Shown one piece after another: positions 44,892 through 54,023 of a stretch of 64,000 nt of DNA; position 1 is the first letter of the stretch; the number at the start of each line of letters is the position of its first letter. The notes under the pieces are model-generated. The model was given only the letters and a program-made list of their open reading frames with translations. It made no database searches and was not told where the DNA came from. The stretch comes from Rutstroemia sp. NJR-2017a BVV2. Lineage: Eukaryota > Ascomycota > Leotiomycetes > Helotiales > Rutstroemiaceae. Position numbers and translations under genes: made by a program. Location: assembly GCA_002946415.1 (NCBI GenBank), contig NJPS01000074.1, positions 248,001 to 312,000 on the forward strand. Reading direction: 5' to 3'.

Positions 44892-47393
44892 ATGGAAATG
44901 GAAGACACAATGGTCGTCGACGATGATCAACCTATTGCGTTACGGCGAAAACGAAGAAGCTGCGGACCGGCCGAATTATATTCACAATTGAATTCTCAGC
45001 CATCGGTACCACGAACATCATCGCCTAAAACACCCAGACGAGGAAGACCGAGGAAAGTAAGGGTTTCAGACCCAGGACCCATCTATCCAGCATCTCCATC
45101 TGGCTTGACACCCTTTATTCGAAAGACTTCCCTAGCCTCCGCCAAGTCAAAACGACGGCAATCAGCTCCCGTACGACTTCTAACCCGCCCTGCACCCGAT
45201 GAACCGATATCCGGCGAACTGCAGTTTGCTCCACTACGACAGGTTCTCGATGGCCGAGTCAAGAGGCGGATGAAGAGAAATCGGTTGAGTGAGGAAGTCA
45301 ACAAGATCGAGTGGCAGAAGAAGTATGAAGCAAAAGCACGAAGGTCGGAGGTGTATCGATTGAGGAAGGAATTGGAGCACAGAGATGTCGAAATCCAACA
45401 CATTCGAGATGAGCAAGAACTTGCGAGCCAGCTCGGGTTCGAATGCGGGACAGGCTCACAAGCGGACATGATGATAGCAAAACTCGAAGAAAAGGAACGA
45501 GAAATCGAGCGATTGAAGACAGAACTGTCACAAAAAGAGGAGCGGTCTCATACTCAACAAGACTGGACTATGGCTACACAAGATCCCTTCGAGTATGATG
45601 ATGACGACCACGATATGGATATGATGCAGGATCACGGAGACACAAACGGCGACGACTTCAACATCGGCATGACGATTCACTCCTCGCCCGAAAAGCCAAG
45701 AATAACAACAAATTATGACGATGTATTCGCGAAAGCCAATGGGATTACAGACCTACCTGCACATCTCCAGACCAAGTTCCCATCACCACCTCCCACTATA
45801 GCAGATACACAAACATCCAGCCAAAGGTTCTCAAGCACGTCCACCTCAACCCAAGCTTCTTTCCCGGATTCTGTTAACAGTGCTCTTGAAGCACAACTTC
45901 TCACCCTTCAAACAGAAATCAAAACCCTCACAGCTGCTCTGGCACGTGATAAAGATAATGAATTCCGTCTTTCTCAAAAGCTTGCCGGTTATCTTCCAGT
46001 TGACCATTCGCATGACCAATCCATTGATTCGGCCCTCGATTCCGTTCTTACCTCCCTCACCCTTGCACAATCTCGAGTCCTCGAAAAGGAAGCATCATTC
46101 AACACCCTCTCAAACAAAGTCATCTCTCTCGGATTCTCGACCTCTTCCGAAGAAACGATTAAAATAATCTCTCAACAATTCCGCACTGCACGTCTCGAAC
46201 TCGAATATCTCACACCTGGCGAAAACGCCGAGGGCTTCGAGAATGGGAAGCTGCTGGAAATGTTGATTAATAGACTAAAGCAACTAGTGGAGAAAACGCA
46301 AAAACAAGAAGCAACGATAGATCAATACCACGAACAGGAACTCCTCCTTCGGCAACAACTTTCTACACGCATTGACGCTCTCCATGATGTACAAAAGGAG
46401 CTTTCGGACGTCATTGCTGTGGTCCGGAGAATGAGCAAGGAAGTCGAGGATCATGATATATCGAACTCGAGGTTGCAATCAGCGCTGGAGGGATACAGAA
46501 GGGAAGTCTCGAGCCTAGAAACACTTATCGAGAGGATTGAGCAAGAGCACAAATCGGTGGAGGAGGACTTACATCGTGGACTCCGAGACCTTGACGATCA
46601 ACTGCAGCATGAAATTCTCAAGCATGATACCTTAGCCGCACAAATGGAAGGAAAAGATATGCTAGTGCAAGAACTAGAAAAGCGACTAACAACCGCTTTG
46701 GACGTCTCTTCGTCACTCCAGGATCTCCTCGACGAAAAAGAAAACGAGTTGACACATACGCGAAGAGGACATCAACTCAAAGACGAAAAAATAGCTAGCC
46801 TAAGAAACGATCTCGATAGAACGTGTTTAGCATTAAGGAACACGCAACAGGCGTTGGAAGTGCTGAGAGACGAGGACTCGGCCCTGCGAGACGAGAATGA
46901 AGAGTTGGAGGGGATGACGGAGGTACTAAAGGGGATGGTGCGGAGGGAGAAGGAGAGAGGGAAGAGAGTTGTCGAGGGCATGCGGAGAGAGTTGGTGGGG
47001 GTTTTGGATAGGGGGAGGAGGTTTGTGGAGAGTGAGGAGGGGGAGAGTGCTAGTGAGACTGAGGGGGATAGTGCGAGTGAGACGGAGATGGGTGAAGATT
47101 TGTCTTTTGAGATGAAGAAAGGCGGACAGGGGCAGCTGAAAGTGAAGACGAAGAAGATTGTGAAGAGGGGCACCTTTTTCGATGCTGGGCTTGCGAGGAG
47201 GAAATCTGTGGGTGCGGCAGAGGTTGCGATGGGTGGTGCAGTAGGTGGTGCAGTAGGTGGTGCAGTGGGAGGTACGGAGAAGAAGAAAAAGAAGAGGAGG
47301 TATGATAGTGGGTTGGGGTTCTTGGAGGAAGAGGATGAGGATATGGATAGGGATGAGGTGGGGGAAGATGAGGTCGAGGTGATTGCTATTTGA
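44892..47393 (+). CDS. AT-hook, long coiled-coil protein (function unknown)
   Basis: A single exon of 833 residues from a well-placed ATG. An AT-hook-like RRGRPRKVRV lies at residues 49-58 in a basic N-terminus, suggesting nuclear DNA binding. Residues about 128-225 and 330-700 are heptad-rich coiled coil (for example VYRLRKELEHRDVEIQHIRD, LEEKEREIERLKTEL). An acidic, low-complexity patch lies between them. The C-terminus is Gly/Lys-rich and then acidic, with three GGAV repeats coded by 47232-47267. Annotated relatives are often called chromosome-segregation-like because of the coiled coil, but no ATPase domain is present here. I do not recognise a specific orthologue. The 3' end of the exon is strongly G-rich. 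Confidence 0.8.
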   Translation: MEMEDTMVVDDDQPIALRRKRRSCGPAELYSQLNSQPSVPRTSSPKTPRRGRPRKVRVSDPGPIYPASPSGLTPFIRKTSLASAKSKRRQSAPVRLLTRPAPDEPISGELQFAPLRQVLDGRVKRRMKRNRLSEEVNKIEWQKKYEAKARRSEVYRLRKELEHRDVEIQHIRDEQELASQLGFECGTGSQADMMIAKLEEKEREIERLKTELSQKEERSHTQQDWTMATQDPFEYDDDDHDMDMMQDHGDTNGDDFNIGMTIHSSPEKPRITTNYDDVFAKANGITDLPAHLQTKFPSPPPTIADTQTSSQRFSSTSTSTQASFPDSVNSALEAQLLTLQTEIKTLTAALARDKDNEFRLSQKLAGYLPVDHSHDQSIDSALDSVLTSLTLAQSRVLEKEASFNTLSNKVISLGFSTSSEETIKIISQQFRTARLELEYLTPGENAEGFENGKLLEMLINRLKQLVEKTQKQEATIDQYHEQELLLRQQLSTRIDALHDVQKELSDVIAVVRRMSKEVEDHDISNSRLQSALEGYRREVSSLETLIERIEQEHKSVEEDLHRGLRDLDDQLQHEILKHDTLAAQMEGKDMLVQELEKRLTTALDVSSSLQDLLDEKENELTHTRRGHQLKDEKIASLRNDLDRTCLALRNTQQALEVLRDEDSALRDENEELEGMTEVLKGMVRREKERGKRVVEGMRRELVGVLDRGRRFVESEEGESASETEGDSASETEMGEDLSFEMKKGGQGQLKVKTKKIVKRGTFFDAGLARRKSVGAAEVAMGGAVGGAVGGAVGGTEKKKKKRRYDSGLGFLEEEDEDMDRDEVGEDEVEVIAI
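47232..47267 (+). repeat. 12-bp coding tandem repeat (GGTGGTGCAGTA) x3
   Basis: Three copies, the last with one change, encoding Gly-Gly-Ala-Val units inside the coiled-coil gene. Confidence 0.85.
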
Positions 47394-48603
47394 TTGGATT
47401 GGGTTTGGTTGGAGTTGCTGGATTGGGGGGGTGGGAATTGGAATATCAGAGGAGGGAAGGGAAGAATATTGTGATTGATACCTACTGTGGAGATATTTTG
47501 CTGGGGTTTGTTTACTACGATGTGATGGTGGGATGAGAGAAAGAAAGACAGAAGTCTGTCTGTTTGTTGGTCTGTAGTTGGACTAGATTGCGCACATGCA
47601 TACATATACCATTAAATGTTTCTTTTGTTTTTATGATGAGTCTGTCGATTTAGCGTTTAGCGTTTTGAAATACCCTTATGAATATCAATGTCAATACATT
47701 ACTGTCAAAGTGAAAGTGAAGGTGAAGTTGAAGGTGAAGTGAAAATTCTGCTCTGCGCTCCAATACCCACGTGACGCGTCGCGCTGAATGTACTTGTGTA
47801 TATAACATTTCCTCTCCTCTTCTTCTCTTCTTTTTTTCTTTTCTTTTCTTCTTTGGTCACGATTGCGATATTGTAAGTACTCATCCCCATTCCCATTCTA
47901 TTGGTTTTCCCCCTCCTTGTACAGATGGGCAGGTGAATATATCCACCTCACCACCTGCGTTCCGATTCATGATGGGATGGGATCTGCTTTTTTTCCTACA
48001 GTATCTCTCTTTGCATGTCTCTCCGGTGCAGAAACCACAGGTCGACACGAACACCCAGAAGATATCTGCACACATTATGATGTCTCGTATTCTTTAGGAC
48101 TTTCGGTCGCAGCTACAATATGTTGTCCCAACTAGGCCTGGTTTTTTTTTTCTGCTCTGGAGAGCATGCTTGTTCATTACACCCCCTTCACACTGGTCGA
48201 TGAGATTGTGTTGGATACTCGTCGACGCGTCATTTTCGTGAGGAAAGAATGGATTTTGCTAACATTTATATATAGTAAGAACTCACTACCACCAAGACTC
48301 CCTCTGTTCTGTAAGTCAATTCAACACCCCAATCTTCAATCTTCAATCCATATATGGACATTTGCTAATCTACGGGTTCTTTCTCTTCAGCGAAAATTTT
48401 AAACAAAGTACGTATGTATCCTTTTTCTGTTTCTCGGGCTCTTGAATGGATGGGGTGGGAGTGGGAGTGAAAGGGGGGAGAGTGAATGAATGCTGATGTT
48501 GGGGGGTTACTGTAGTACCACAACCGCAAAAGCAACCGCAACAGCAATCGTATCTATTCAATCTGGAGATCCGACTTGCTCATTACTGACCAGGTACTCA
48601 TAG
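47394..48603. other. 1.2-kb intergenic region and likely long 5' leader
   Basis: Contains the G-rich 3' flank of the coiled-coil gene, a GTGAAG/GTGAAA repeat near 47705-47740, a C/T run (47810-47855), and splice-like signals (GTAAGT at 47874, later CAG) that could belong to an intron in the 5' leader of the next gene. No ORF is convincing. Confidence 0.35.
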
Positions 48604-50006
48604 ATGTCGCACAATCTGCCGCTGCCGGGCAACCTGCGTAAGTCAGCACTCTACCACGCTTTCGAACTTCGGGCGTTCATTGGCCTTCCTTCATTCCCAC
48701 ACGACATTGCATGGAATTGAGTTATATCCCTTTTTGTCGTACACTTTCTTTGATTTCGTTTGCCGTCCCGCCGTCTGCGTTGAGGCTGGTTGTTTGCTTT
48801 GTTGATATCTCCTTCATGTTGATGTCTTCTTCATGTTGATGTCTCCGTCATGTCATATCTCTTTCGTGTTGATACACATTCATTTGCTCCGACCCTCTCA
48901 CTGCACATATTCTCGTCTGGGATTGGTGTCTAACAGTGCTTTCCTGTCGTTGCCCTACGTTTGTATGCCATCCCCTGACCACTTTCGCTCTGCTTCGTGT
49001 CATCTTGTTTAATGCACTCACCTGTATCATGCTACCCCTCACCTTTTGTCATGGTTCGTTACACCACCAGAAAGCGTATGCAATCGTCCTACGAATACGT
49101 TCACAAGTGTTGTCTCCTATATTCATCGTCTATCGTTGCTTCTTCGGTTCGCTAAGAATAGGAACCAATCGGCTTGCTTGGCCCACTTGCGGCTACCCCA
49201 CACTTCCTGCGAATGCGGGGTATGTTACTCGCTGGTTGTGATTAGTAAGCTGATTTGTATGACTTCTAGAACCCTGGGAGATGGCAAGACTGGTGAGGAA
49301 TATGCTTCCGGGGGCTATCCTCTCCTTCGGAGAGGTGGCTCGCCCGGAGCCAAAGAAGAAGGAGAAGAAGGAAGGAGAGAAGGAAGGAGAGAAGGGGGAG
49401 GGGAAGAAGAGGAAGAGAGAGGAGGAGGAGGAAGTAAGTCCTGCATTCTATATTTGATTGTTGAAATCGGATTTGAAGATTGGGATTTCGTTCGAACTAC
49501 CGAAACCTTCCGTTGAATGGAACTGTTTGATTGTTCAAATGAGATTTGGACATTGAGGTTCCGTTCAAACCCAGAAACCCTTCCATTCAATGGACCTGCT
49601 TCATTATCCAAGTAGAATTCGGGCATGGAGTTATACTAACAACAACCAGGAAGACAAGGAGAAGAAGAAGAAGAAGGCCAAGGCCGACAAAAAGAAGGAG
49701 AAGAGGAAGGAGAAGAACAATGCGGAGAAGGAGAGGAAGAGGAAGGAGAGGGAGAGGGAGGATGAGAGGATGGGGGGGATGGGGGCAGAGGAGAGGGAGG
49801 AGGAGAAGAAGAAGAAGGTGGAAGAGAAGAAGAAGGAGGAGGAGGCGGAGTTGGCGGGGTTGTTGTCGGCGGTGCCTCCGGCATACAAGATTGAGTATAC
49901 GGAGGAGTTTTGGCTCATGAAAGCCAATTACAAGAAGATCAATGAGCTTCATGCTCAGATTGACGCCAGCAAGCGAAAGCTAGCTGGATGGGAGTCTGCC
50001 GCATGA
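48604..50006 (+). CDS. small Lys/Glu-rich coiled-coil protein, three exons (unknown function)
   Basis: Assembled by eye: exons 48604-48637, 49270-49433 and 49650-50006, with introns GTAAGT...TAG (632 nt) and GTAAGT...CAG (216 nt). Frames join exactly (phases 1 and 0) to give 184 residues starting MSHNLPLPGNLQPWEMARLV. The N-terminal 35 residues are ordinary and hydrophobic (NMLPGAILSFGEV). Residues about 40-135 are almost only Lys, Glu, Arg and Asp, probably a long charged helix. The C-terminal 50 residues look folded and specific (YKIEYTEEFWLMKANYKKINELHAQID). I do not recognise the family. The sense of the frames on both sides of the charged block supports a real gene. Intron 2 contains a tandem duplication. 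Confidence 0.7.
49453..49525 (+). repeat. intronic tandem duplication, copy 1
   Basis: About 73 bp beginning TTTGATTGTTGAAAT and ending GAATGGAACTG, inside intron 2 of the Lys/Glu-rich gene. It aligns with the next 74 bp at roughly four of five positions by eye. Confidence 0.7.
49526..49599 (+). repeat. intronic tandem duplication, copy 2
   Basis: Directly adjacent diverged copy beginning TTTGATTGTTCAAAT and ending CAATGGACCTG. Confidence 0.7.
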
Positions 50007-50869
50007 GTGTGAATCTGCTTTGTCAGTTCACCGGCACCAGGGGGGTTCGCAGCCTTCGTAAACTGGTACCATGATTTGCATCATTATATCGGGCTCTTGA
50101 TTTTCTTGCTATTACTATACCACGAATACTATCAAATTTTTACTCCAACGTTAGTCTTTCACGGATCTCATTGACCTACATACGATGTATCTTTTATCTA
50201 ATGAACACAAGCCAGCCGTAACCAACATGTCCAGGCCGGTCGATCGTCAGTTGGAGTCTGCAATGTTAAGACTACATTCACCGAGTCTTTAATGTATGGA
50301 CGCAGTTTGTTTCCTGGCGCAATAGTCACTAGAAACAATGAGCACTGTTAGATAAGTCTCGTCCATACTCTCAGATACGCAAAGCACTTCTAGATCACAA
50401 ATTCTTGACTACAAGGCCCCGACATATTCGAGGAACATTTGATGGCAACAAAAGCAAGCAAGCGAGTTCAATGCTCTCAACACTGGGGCAGATTCGAAAC
50501 GGATGATATTAATCGTGGTATGCTACCACTTTCGTCACAATCTTTCACACAAGCAATTTGGACAATTGAGTTCCAGTTCCATTTCAATCTTCTTCAGCTG
50601 TCCAACATGACTATAGGTACTGCGCGCTCTAAGTAGTTTGCAGCAGACTTCACAATTGCCACAAGAAAAGCTAGATATCCAGTACCGTAGAAAGACAGTA
50701 TATAACGCCAAACTTTGAGATTCAACCAACATATATACTCCTGAAATTTCTATTCGGATGAACATATATAAATACTTGATGTCCAAATCGCATTCAAACA
50801 ATCAGAGTGAGTAGCACTGATCAATTCGGGGCATCTCTAAACAGCAAATACTCCCCTCCCCTTTCTAAC
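50007..50869. other. 860-bp intergenic region between convergent genes
   Basis: Between the 3' ends of the Lys/Glu-rich gene and the GNAT gene. No ORF with motifs and no RNA gene recognised. Confidence 0.4.
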
Positions 50870-51728
50870 TCAACCAACTTGCCCTCGAGGCCTGTTCTCT
50901 CTCCTCAATTCCCAAGGTAGCTGCGTCTTCCCTGCCACATACACCCCCTCGACTGGCTTCCACATCCACCAGATATTCTTCCCACCAAAATCGCTATCCA
51001 TCTTCTTCCAGATAGGGCCCGGATTGTCAGTAACCGTATCGATGGCTACCTTCTCAATCGTTCTCAAGCCGAATTTCTTATACAGATTCATTCCCTCTTC
51101 GCTTGACTCTACTACCGCCTCTACTTTCAGCTCGGCTGCTTGGTCCATTCCGTACTTCATGAGCACACTTCCGTGACCCTGACAACGGTGTGATGGGTGT
51201 GTGAACATGGTGTCAAGTTCTGTTCGGTGTTAGATTTCAGCTCTTGATATCTCATAGATACTATAGAAATCATAGGGGAGGGGAGTAAGGGGGAAACTGA
51301 AAAAAACAACACTTACGCACATGGCCCCTCCACATCCTCTTCCTCCTCAACCCAAACACCTGACCAATATAAAACTCCGCAAACCTCCTAGCCTCACCCT
51401 CCGGCCACATATCCATAACCCTCTTCTCCTCCATCCCATCATACGGCGACTCCGGGTAAATAAGCCAATGCGCTGCGGAAAAGACTTCATTCTCATTGTC
51501 TTCGTCACAGATATACATCCAATGACTGCACGGGTTCTTCTCATGCGATTTCCACATCCGCGTCTTAGAGGCCTCGATGGCGGCAAGATAGCCGGCTTCG
51601 TCGTAGCTTTGTAGGGGGTTGAGCAGGTAGAGAACGGAGGAAAAGGGGGTCTGGAAGGATTCCCACATGCAGTCGATCACGGGGCCGAATTCGGCGAGGG
51701 TGGTGGCTTCTTTGAGGATGGGTGCCAT
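50870..51728 (-). CDS. GNAT-family N-acetyltransferase
   Basis: Two exons, 51728-51317 and 51219-50870, with a 97-nt GTAAGT...CAG intron splitting a glutamine codon (HV|QLDTMFTHP); 253 residues. The acetyl-CoA binding motif A appears as beta4 (QLDTMFTHPSHRCQGHGSVLM), where CQGHGS fits the Q/R-x-x-G-x-G/A loop. It is followed by a helix and the ASTEEGMNLYKKFGL-like segment (here VVESSEEGMNLYKKFGL), typical of fungal GNAT enzymes. The substrate is unknown; relatives acetylate small molecules or amines. Exon 1 runs from C-rich to G-rich on the coding strand. The promoter side faces the transposon. Confidence 0.9.
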
Positions 51729-52109
51729 GGTGGGGTGAGGTGGGGTGGGGTGTTGATTCTGGGGGTGGGTTGTGAGGATTGTTAGGACAGATGAGGGGCC
51801 AGTGGTCTTATATCGTTAGATAGATGCAGGTAAGACTTGTAGATTTATGGAAGCCTGCTGTCGCAGTTATCCTTCCAACAGTTTGATTGGTCACAGCGCC
51901 AATGAGAGGGTTGCACGCATAATGCTTGTGTCTTCCCGGTGGGGTCTTCTGCTAGGCCAGGTTAGGCTGCAGCATACTTGATCTGCTTCACGCAGGAACG
52001 CTCAGACATTCTGCTACTACCTTCCTGTTCCGATGGTGAACGCGAATAAGCGTCGCATCTCTTTACGTGTATTTTGATAAGGAGTGCAAATATAGTTTAT
52101 CCAATTATA
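51729..52109. other. 380-bp spacer between GNAT gene and transposon
   Basis: GNAT promoter region, with a GGGGTG repeat directly upstream of its ATG. No gene seen. Confidence 0.4.
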
Positions 52110-52156
52110 ACGTGATTTACCACGACCCGGCGCACCCCACCACCCGGCGCACTTTT
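52110..52156 (+). repeat. left terminal inverted repeat of the pogo-like element
   Basis: Begins ACGTGATTTACCACGACCCG and ends CGCACTTTT. It is the exact reverse complement of 53911-53957. Confidence 0.95.
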
Positions 52157-52216
52157 ACCTCCTTTTACCACTTAAAATGACGATTAATCCACCATAACGT
52201 ACCAATTTAATTGAAG

Positions 52217-53857
52217 CTATTCAGAAACTAATAATACAGGGTCTATTAAAGCATCCGGGCAAGTTCTTATATTATGCCCGGGTTTACCGCATTTACTACA
52301 GCACCTAGAAGTTGATGCTTCCGGTTGAGCCACCCCCTCTGCCGATGCCATTTCAGGTTGATTCTCAACCCTATTCTCTTTCTGTAGAATAAGATCTAAT
52401 CCTTGTTGAACTGTAAGAGTTCCTCCACGCTGTAGTTGAATATTCTTCTTTTTCCGGCGTTTACTAAGCATATGATTGGCCTTTCGAAGTGCATGGATCT
52501 CGGACTGGATAATGGCCATTTCTTGAGCTAGTTGCTCAGTACCCTTAACTAAAGAAGTAACTGCCCCAATAAGAGGTGTTGGAGATCCTTCTCTCTCGTT
52601 CAACTGCCTTCTAACTAGAGCAGATTGAGCAATTGCTTCAGCTGGATTATGTGGTGTTTGGGACATCCAATGGGTAGTAGGCGGAGGAGGGGTAGGTGTG
52701 CGTAATCGAATATCCATTTTAGAAAGCACTGCATCTGGGTTTAAAGGGACTAATCCAGCACCATAGAAACCAGCCTTAATGTTCTCCTTCGTAATAGCTG
52801 TATAGTAGGCAGCTTTGAATGCCTTTAAGAAGTCCGGCTTAGCAATAGAGGTTATATTCGCTCGAATATACCCCTCGATCTGAACCCCATATGCCTTCTT
52901 GAGCGGCCCAAAACAACCAACATCGAATGGCTGTGTAAGATGAGAAGAATGAGCTGGTAATCCAAGGCATATAATGTTATGGATATAACAGTATTCCTTA
53001 AACTCAAGGGAGTGATGACTCTCATGCCCATCAAGAATAAGGATACGATATCCACCAACAGTTCTAGCTTTAGTATAGCTATTGAAGTGCTTTAGCCATT
53101 CGAAACCCGTCTCATTATCAGTCCATCCATTCTCAGTCGTTCGAATAACCCAATTACAGGGCAGTTCAGCCTCCTCGTACCATAACGAAAGGTGGTATGT
53201 CCCCTGAAGTAAAATAAAAGGGGGCACATCTACACCTGTACCACTTCCACATGTAATAGCTGTAACCCATTCCCGATTCCCAGGCTGAATACTCTTCGGT
53301 TTATAACGTCGATCAGAGCCACTAATAACCATACTGCTTGTAATCATACCCATCATAAAGCCCGTTTCGTCGAAGTTGTAGATATCGGCATCAACCACAC
53401 CATATTTAGTCTTATAGTACTGTACGATACCAAACCACTTCTGTATCAGCTCAGGATCTTCACATAGAGCTCTCTGGTAGTCATACACACGATTTCGATG
53501 CATCTTAAGCTCCTTATGCCGGTGTACGAATCGATATGCCCAGTTCTTTCCAACCCCGCGATGCCCCCTTAACTGCAACGATTCATTCGCCATTGCCTGC
53601 AAAGAAGTAATCCGGGGGGGTAATCCTCTCTCTCCTAGGTCCAATATATATCGAACTATCACCTCCTCTTCCGATTTAGTCAGATTCTGTTGTACTTGTG
53701 GCCTTTCCGCGAGTGCATTCCTTCCTTCCATCCTTGCACGTAGTGTTGTTTCGGGCACATTATACACCCTAGCAGCCTCCCTACGACTTTTTACGCGTCT
53801 CATTTGAATCGCCTCGATCGCTAGTTTAATTCTAGCTTCTTTTGATTGTGAATGCAT
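52217..53857 (-). CDS. pogo/Fot1-type DDE transposase with C-terminal zinc knuckle
   Basis: 546 residues from the ATG at 53857 (MHSQSKEARI). The frame is open further upstream only by reading through the terminal repeat into the neighbouring gene. A Psq-type helix-turn-helix lies at about 8-48 (SRREAARVYNVPETTLRARM) and a CENP-B-type DNA-binding domain at about 55-120. The catalytic triad is Asp163 (NFDETGF), Asp276 (LILDGHESH) and Asp312 (LTQPFDVGCFGPLKKAY), a DD36D arrangement as in pogo-like enzymes. A basic region precedes a CX2CX4HX4C zinc knuckle at residues 520-533 (CSKCGKPGHNIRTC). It cuts and pastes the element at TA sites. No stop or frameshift interrupts it. Confidence 0.95.
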   Translation of the reverse strand: MHSQSKEARIKLAIEAIQMRRVKSRREAARVYNVPETTLRARMEGRNALAERPQVQQNLTKSEEEVIVRYILDLGERGLPPRITSLQAMANESLQLRGHRGVGKNWAYRFVHRHKELKMHRNRVYDYQRALCEDPELIQKWFGIVQYYKTKYGVVDADIYNFDETGFMMGMITSSMVISGSDRRYKPKSIQPGNREWVTAITCGSGTGVDVPPFILLQGTYHLSLWYEEAELPCNWVIRTTENGWTDNETGFEWLKHFNSYTKARTVGGYRILILDGHESHHSLEFKEYCYIHNIICLGLPAHSSHLTQPFDVGCFGPLKKAYGVQIEGYIRANITSIAKPDFLKAFKAAYYTAITKENIKAGFYGAGLVPLNPDAVLSKMDIRLRTPTPPPPTTHWMSQTPHNPAEAIAQSALVRRQLNEREGSPTPLIGAVTSLVKGTEQLAQEMAIIQSEIHALRKANHMLSKRRKKKNIQLQRGGTLTVQQGLDLILQKENRVENQPEMASAEGVAQPEASTSRCCSKCGKPGHNIRTCPDALIDPVLLVSE

Positions 53858-53910
53858 CGTTGGTTGTTGATTAATTACGTGTTGAAGATGGGTGGTGCAA
53901 AAATCACGAA

Positions 53911-53957
53911 AAGTGCGCCGGGTGGTGGGGTGCGCCGGGTCGTGGTAAATCACGTTA
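53911..53957 (-). repeat. right terminal inverted repeat of the pogo-like element
   Basis: Perfect inverted match to 52110-52156; the transposase start codon lies 53 bp inside it. Confidence 0.95.
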
Positions 53958-54023
53958 TATACTGTATAATCATGATGTAAAATAAACCTATTATAAATCG
54001 TAATCATTGCAGCTTCAGTTCGA

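Larger units (their letters stand above)
52110..53957 (-). mobile_element. complete pogo/Fot1-like DNA transposon (1848 bp)
   Basis: Bounded by perfect 47-bp inverted terminal repeats and flanked by TATA on the left and TATATA on the right, consistent with TA target duplication. It holds one uninterrupted transposase gene. Each terminal repeat contains an internal duplication of ACCCGGCGCAC. Perfect repeats and an intact ORF suggest recent insertion and perhaps activity. The right end lies 66 bp after the stop codon of the CSC1-like gene, in the same orientation, so the element sits in or near that gene's 3' untranslated region. Confidence 0.95.

Noticed and set aside
49546..50006. Overlapping Arg-, Ser/Pro- and Leu-rich ORFs on both strands
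   Set aside because: Frame shadows of the Lys/Glu-rich exon; only the frame ending in the YTEEFWLMK segment looks real.
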